Shown one piece after another: positions 60,593 through 64,000 of a DNA stretch of 64,000 nt; position 1 is the first letter of the stretch, and each line of letters starts with the position of its first letter. The position numbers were made by a program, and so were the translations under genes. Source of the DNA: Nocardia donostiensis (lineage in GTDB: Bacteria; Actinomycetota; Actinomycetes; Mycobacteriales; Mycobacteriaceae); the NCBI RefSeq assembly GCF_002081715.1, contig NZ_MUKP01000028.1:1-64000 (forward strand), given 5' to 3'. Under the pieces are notes generated by a model that saw only the letters and a program-made list of their open reading frames with translations, was not told the DNA's origin and searched no databases.

Positions 60593-61438
60593 ACCGGCGG
60601 TGAACGTTTCGGGGTCGGGGCCGGTGCGGGTCCCGTCGTCGAGGGCGAGGATCGCCTGCATCTGCTCGGGAGTCAGCTCGAAGTTGAAGACGTCGAAGTT
60701 CTCCGCGATCCGCGCCGGCGTCACCGATTTCGGGATGACGACATTGCCCAACTGCAGATGCCAGCGGATGATCACCTGCGCCGGTGTGCGGCCCACGGCT
60801 GCGGCGATCTGGGTGATCACCGGATCGTCGAGCAGGATGCCCTGCCCCAGCGGGCTCCACGCCTCCGTCGCGATGGCATGTTCGGCATGGTATTCGCGCA
60901 GGTCACGCTGGATGAGCCGGGGATGGAGCTCGATCTGATTGACCACCGGGGTCTCGCCGGTCTCCCCGATCACCCGCTCCAGATCGGGGATCCGGAAGTT
61001 CGAGACACCGATGGAGCGCACCCGTCCGTCCCGTTTCAACGCCTGGAACGCGCGGAAGGTGTCGACGAACCGGTCCGCGGCGGGGACCGGCCAGTGGATC
61101 AGATACAGGTCCAGGTAGTCCAGGCCGAGCCGCTGCATACTCGCTTCGAAGGCGCGCAGTGTGGCGTCGTACCCCTGTTCGGAATTCCACAGTTTGGTCG
61201 TGATGTAGACCTCGTCGCGTGGCACCCCGAACTGGCGGATGGCACGGCCGATGCCTTCCTCGTTGCCGTAGATCGCCGCGGTGTCGATGCTGCGGTAGCC
61301 GGCGTCGAGCGCGGCGGTCACAGCGTCGAACACGTCATCGGCGGGAACTTGGAAGACCCCGAACCCGAGCTGCGGGATCACGTTGCCGTCGTTGAGCACG
61401 ATCGGGGGAATTGCGCAGGTCTCGCTTCGGAAAGTCAC
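60581..61438 (-). CDS. Aldo/keto reductase, 285 aa
   Basis: TIM-barrel NADPH enzyme: IPQLGFGVFQVPADDVFDAV, GYRSIDTAAIYGNEEGIGRA (Asp, Tyr), ITTKLWNSEQGY (Lys), DLYLIHWPVPAADRFVDT (His), SIGVSNF, NQIELHPRLIQ and IPKSVTPARIAENFDVF. The catalytic tetrad is complete. It is like the AKR5 / 2,5-diketogluconate reductase group. GTG at 61438 is chosen from the promoter TTGACC-17 bp-TACCGT (61474-61446), which puts initiation at or next to it. Confidence 0.9.
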   Translation of the reverse strand: MTFRSETCAIPPIVLNDGNVIPQLGFGVFQVPADDVFDAVTAALDAGYRSIDTAAIYGNEEGIGRAIRQFGVPRDEVYITTKLWNSEQGYDATLRAFEASMQRLGLDYLDLYLIHWPVPAADRFVDTFRAFQALKRDGRVRSIGVSNFRIPDLERVIGETGETPVVNQIELHPRLIQRDLREYHAEHAIATEAWSPLGQGILLDDPVITQIAAAVGRTPAQVIIRWHLQLGNVVIPKSVTPARIAENFDVFNFELTPEQMQAILALDDGTRTGPDPETFTAGLDV

Positions 61439-61445
61439 GGAATCG

Positions 61446-61474
61446 ACGGTAGGAGCGGCGGGGCGGTAGGTCAA
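61446..61474 (-). promoter_or_regulatory. Promoter of the aldo/keto reductase gene
   Basis: On the minus strand TTGACC (61474-61469) and TACCGT (61451-61446) are 17 bp apart. Initiation would be one nt before the GTG at 61438, so the transcript is nearly leaderless. Confidence 0.55.
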
Positions 61475-61511
61475 CGAAAGCGCGGTACGTGTCCGGATCA
61501 ACTTGACTAGT

Positions 61512-61541
61512 TGTTGTGTTTTTACAACACTTCGTTGTGTG
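61512..61541. promoter_or_regulatory. TGTTGT/ACAACA operator-like repeats
   Basis: TGTTGT (61512-61517) faces ACAACA (61524-61529), and a third GTTGTG copy begins at 61534. They lie between the aldo/keto reductase and the XRE gene, and may be the XRE protein's own site. Confidence 0.45.
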
Positions 61542-61547
61542 AGCCCA

Positions 61548-61814
61548 GTGCGAAGAGGGGAAACCCTTCCGATTTACAACCGAATCGCGGTGCTGCGGGC
61601 CGAACATCGGATGAGCCGGGCCGCCCTCGCCGAAGCGGTGAACGTCAACACCCAGACCATCGGCGCGCTCGAACGCGGGGACCACTACCCCAGCCTCGAT
61701 CTGGCCCTGCGCATCTGTGACGTCTTCGGACTGCCGGTGGAAGCGGTGTTCTCCCGCCGCGAATTCACCCCGTTGTCGGCCGAGGTCTACACCCGTACGA
61801 AAGGACAACCATGA
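61548..61814 (+). CDS. Small XRE-family regulator, 88 aa
   Basis: Helix-turn-helix: YNRIAVLRAEHRMSRAALAE then AVNVNTQTIGALERGDHYPS, with LDLALRICDVFGLPVEAVFS. Related proteins begin directly at the YNRI segment. Here GTG at 61548 is the in-frame start I use, but an ATT at about 61569-61576, eleven nt after GAGGGG, would give the canonical N-terminus. It overlaps the membrane-protein gene by 4 nt. Confidence 0.78.
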   Translation: MRRGETLPIYNRIAVLRAEHRMSRAALAEAVNVNTQTIGALERGDHYPSLDLALRICDVFGLPVEAVFSRREFTPLSAEVYTRTKGQP

Positions 61815-62353
61815 CCACCCAAGCGAGCGGCCTGCTCGACCGCTACCAGGACTACCGGATCCGCCGCTGGCTGGTGCAGGAGCAGCGGCTGTCAGGGATG
61901 CTTCCCGGCTGGCGCACCAGAACCCGACGGCGCGCCCTGGTGGTGACCGTGGCCGCGACTATCGCGCTGCTGTTCACAGCCGGACTGCTGTGCGCATTCG
62001 ACCTGCAGTGGGCGTCACTGATCGCCGGCGGCTCCGCGCTGGTCTTCCTGCCCGCTTGGACCATGCTGCGCATCGCCTCCCAAGGCCAGGACCACGCGCC
62101 CGCGCCGATGCTCGACGAACGCGAGATCGCCCAGCGCAACGCCGCGCGCTCCATCGGCCTCACCATCACCCAGGGACTCACTATCGCCCCGGTGATGTAC
62201 CTGTGCTGGTCCGGTGCGCTGGCACCGGAAGCCGATACCTTCCGCACCGCCTTCGCCGGTGGTGTGATGACGCTGGCAACCGTGCTGGCAGGCGGTTGCG
62301 CGCCCGCCATGATCCTCGGCTGGACCCAACCCGAACCCGAGCCGGAGAGCTGA
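61811..62353 (+). CDS. Four-helix membrane protein of an XRE-membrane protein pair, 180 aa
   Basis: Hydrophobic segments about 42-62 (LVVTVAATIALLFTAGLLCA), 68-88, 115-135 (LTITQGLTIAPVMYLCW) and 145-170. A cytosolic N-terminus rich in Arg (RYQDYRIRRWLVQEQRLSG) precedes them. It is translationally coupled to the XRE gene. I do not recognise a function. Confidence 0.7.
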   Translation: MTTQASGLLDRYQDYRIRRWLVQEQRLSGMLPGWRTRTRRRALVVTVAATIALLFTAGLLCAFDLQWASLIAGGSALVFLPAWTMLRIASQGQDHAPAPMLDEREIAQRNAARSIGLTITQGLTIAPVMYLCWSGALAPEADTFRTAFAGGVMTLATVLAGGCAPAMILGWTQPEPEPES

Positions 62354-62437
62354 ACACCATGAGCAAGGCCCATCAGCAGCGGGACGCGACGACGGCCTGT
62401 CGCTGACGACCCAGGCGACCAGCGAACATAGCGCGCA

Positions 62438-62461
62438 GACCTCCGCATTCAGGCGGAGGTC
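62438..62461. terminator. Hairpin between convergent genes
   Basis: GACCTCCGC (62438-62446) pairs with GCGGAGGTC (62453-62461), loop ATTCAG. It lies between the membrane-protein gene and the convergent carboxyltransferase gene. Confidence 0.6.
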
Positions 62462-62545
62462 AACGCGTCTGACACAGCCCCGGCTGTTGCCGAGCCGACG
62501 GAGACATGAACACCTGCGGCGGCTGGCGTAGCAAGCGTGACGCCG

Positions 62546-64000
62546 TCATTCGGCAGTACTACCGGGGAGTGAGTCCGCTGTACCGAGACGGCGATAGCGA
62601 GCCTGACGCGCTGCCCGCAGTTCGTCCGCCGGGACAGCACGCAGAGCGGCGAGTTCCTCGGCGATCGTGGCGACCATGCGACGAGCGAACTCCACGGGCT
62701 CGTCTGCCGCGTCGGGCTTTTCGACAACAATACGGTCCACGATGCCGTCGGCCAGCAGATCGGCGGCTCGAATACGCTGCGCTGCAGCCAACTCCGCGGC
62801 GTGACAGGTATCGCGATACACGATTGCGCTGGCACCTTCCGGCGGCAGCGGAGCCAGCCAGCCGTGTGTCGCCGCAAGCACCCGGTCGGCCGGAAGCAAC
62901 GCAAGCGCCCCGCCACCGGTTCCCTGCCCCAGCAACACCGACACAGTCGGGGTGTCCAACAGCACCAGATCCGCGATACAGCGGGCGATTTCCGGCGCAA
63001 GCCCCCGCTCCTCGGCCTCCTTCGACAGCGCTGCGCCGACCGTATCGATCACCAACACCAGCGGCAGCCGCAACTCCTGGGCGAGCTGCATACTGCGCCG
63101 CGCCTCCCGCAGCGCCGCAGGCCCCATGGTGTGCTCACCCCGCTGCCCGGACCGGTCGTGCCCGAACACCACACAGGGCTGCCCGCGGAAGCGCGCCAAC
63201 GCCAGAACCACGGTGCGATCCGACTCCCCCTGCCCGGTGCCGCTCAACGGAACCCGCTGTGTCACCTGCCGCAGCAACTCCCGCAGCCCCGGACGGTCCG
63301 ATCGGCGCGAAATCGTCACCGAATCCCAGGCGGCAATATCATTCGAGACGCCCTCGCTCCGGCTCGATACATCGGGTCCGGGGCGGCTCTTCGCGTGGAC
63401 CGACGCCCGGGCTCCGCTGGACGCCGCTGCCTCGCTCGGCCGCCCGGCGGTCGACATTCGGTGTGTATTCCGTGAACCTGGAACGGCCTCCGCAACACCC
63501 GATTCGGGCTCAGCCGGGTGCTCGCCTCGAGCAGGAGTCTGCGCCGCGGCAGCAGACCCCGGTCCGGTAACAGCCGTTGTGGCGGTGACATCCGGGACAC
63601 CGCTGAACACGCTGAGCGCGCGATGGGCTATGCGACGGAACACGGTCACGCCGACAACACCGTCGATAACCCCGTTGCGGTAAAGGTTTTCGGCGGTCTG
63701 CACGCCTTCGGGAAACGGGCGGTCGTAGAGGGCTTGGTAGACGCGCGGGCCGAGGAAACCGATGAGCGCCCCCGGCTGGGCGAAGGTCATATGTCCCAGC
63801 GAACCCCACGATGCGAAGACACCGCCCATGGTCGGGTCGCGCAGGTACACCACATAGGGATAGCCGGCCGCTTTGTGCGCGGCGACCGCACCTGCGATCT
63901 TCACCATCTGCACGAACGCGACGGTGCCCTCCTGCATCCTGGTGCCGCCCGAGGTGGGTGAGGCAACCAGCGGCAGGCCGAGTTCGGTGGCGCGTTCAAC
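62546..64000 (-). CDS. Acyl-CoA carboxylase carboxyltransferase, beta/alpha-type fusion, 5' end beyond the window
   Basis: The open frame continues past position 64000. The upstream half contains VERATELGLPLVASPTSGGT then PYVVYLRDPTMGGVFASWGS, GALIGFLGPRVYQALYDRPF and EGVQTAENLYRNGVIDGVVG, typical of AccD-type domains. A linker of about 85 residues (SRNTHRMSTAGRPSEAAASS region) leads to an AccA-like half: VVLALARFRGQPCVVFGHDR, MQLAQELRLPLVLVIDTVGA and DLVLLDTPTVSVLLGQGTGG. At least 485 residues are visible. It is the carboxyltransferase of an acetyl- or propionyl-CoA carboxylase-like enzyme. Confidence 0.88.
   Translation of the reverse strand, partial: VERATELGLPLVASPTSGGTRMQEGTVAFVQMVKIAGAVAAHKAAGYPYVVYLRDPTMGGVFASWGSLGHMTFAQPGALIGFLGPRVYQALYDRPFPEGVQTAENLYRNGVIDGVVGVTVFRRIAHRALSVFSGVPDVTATTAVTGPGSAAAAQTPARGEHPAEPESGVAEAVPGSRNTHRMSTAGRPSEAAASSGARASVHAKSRPGPDVSSRSEGVSNDIAAWDSVTISRRSDRPGLRELLRQVTQRVPLSGTGQGESDRTVVLALARFRGQPCVVFGHDRSGQRGEHTMGPAALREARRSMQLAQELRLPLVLVIDTVGAALSKEAEERGLAPEIARCIADLVLLDTPTVSVLLGQGTGGGALALLPADRVLAATHGWLAPLPPEGASAIVYRDTCHAAELAAAQRIRAADLLADGIVDRIVVEKPDAADEPVEFARRMVATIAEELAALRAVPADELRAARQARYRRLGTADSLPGSTAE

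Noticed and set aside
1..64000. CRISPR array or intact transposase
   Set aside because: No regularly spaced repeats and no transposase-type ORF were seen on either strand.

Overview
The window is high-GC actinobacterial DNA, most likely from Nocardia or a close Mycobacteriales relative. The evidence is GTG starts and stop/start overlaps (ATGA, GTGA) between co-directional genes, a three-domain LigD in the mycobacterial order (polymerase, phosphoesterase, ligase), a PIM-acyltransferase homologue, WXG100/EspL-type genes, an XRE-DUF397 pair, and a rifampicin monooxygenase that reads like the Nocardia farcinica enzyme. This placement rests on protein recognition only.

Layout. 0-5.6 kb: nitronate monooxygenase, an SCO5389-like protein, an acyl-CoA synthetase and a Baeyer-Villiger-type monooxygenase whose stop codon lies inside a tRNA-Arg(CCU) gene. 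5.6-8.3 kb: a decayed segment with a second copy of the tRNA T-arm, an Old Yellow Enzyme N-terminal stub, a cysteine-less carboxymuconolactone-decarboxylase-like gene with a divergent LysR regulator, and a frameshifted acyl-CoA dehydrogenase. 8.3-14.3 kb: a tight six-gene operon (LLM oxidoreductase, cupin, DUF35 protein, thiolase, acyl-CoA ligase, double-TetR regulator) that looks like a CoA-thioester catabolic module. 14.3-23 kb: methyltransferase and SARP/NB-ARC regulator, a tautomerase-YHS fusion, a secreted histidine phosphatase, a DUF1906 protein, VapBC scars and a PatA paralogue.

23.8-31.6 kb is the most unusual part. A 1541-residue type VII-like effector carries a Gly/Ala-rich N-terminal module, a degenerate kinase-like segment, about seven FHA-like modules and a C-terminal HEFGH zincin that resembles the anthrax-lethal-factor (ATLF) peptidase fold. 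It is followed by a small candidate immunity gene. Divergent to it is a WXG-like, proline-rich protein whose C-terminus looks like a zincin with the HExxH motif changed to RELGA. Fic, ADP-ribosyltransferase and caspase-like remnants elsewhere suggest a region of toxin turnover. 31.7-36 kb: a 30-codon ORF with a near-perfect Shine-Dalgarno, then a rifamycin-associated-element-like inverted repeat upstream of rox, then an ABC exporter.

36-48 kb: NlpC/P60 hydrolase, XRE-cupin regulator divergent from a methyltransferase, secreted CocE-type hydrolase, adenylate cyclase, winged-helix and XRE/DUF397 regulators, pseudouridine synthase, cAMP-phosphodiesterase-like enzyme, AraC regulator and CDF transporter. 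48-53 kb: an ECF transporter with a membrane domain fused to two ATPases, EcfT, a YbaB/WXG100 pair and a Gly-rich secreted protein ending at a 20-bp stem terminator. 53-64 kb: two Rv0909-type antitoxin-like genes, a frameshifted toxin-like gene, LigD, MBL hydrolase, enoyl-CoA hydratase, FAD oxidoreductase, aldo/keto reductase, an XRE plus membrane-protein pair and a 5'-truncated carboxyltransferase. No CRISPR array, rRNA gene or intact transposase was seen.
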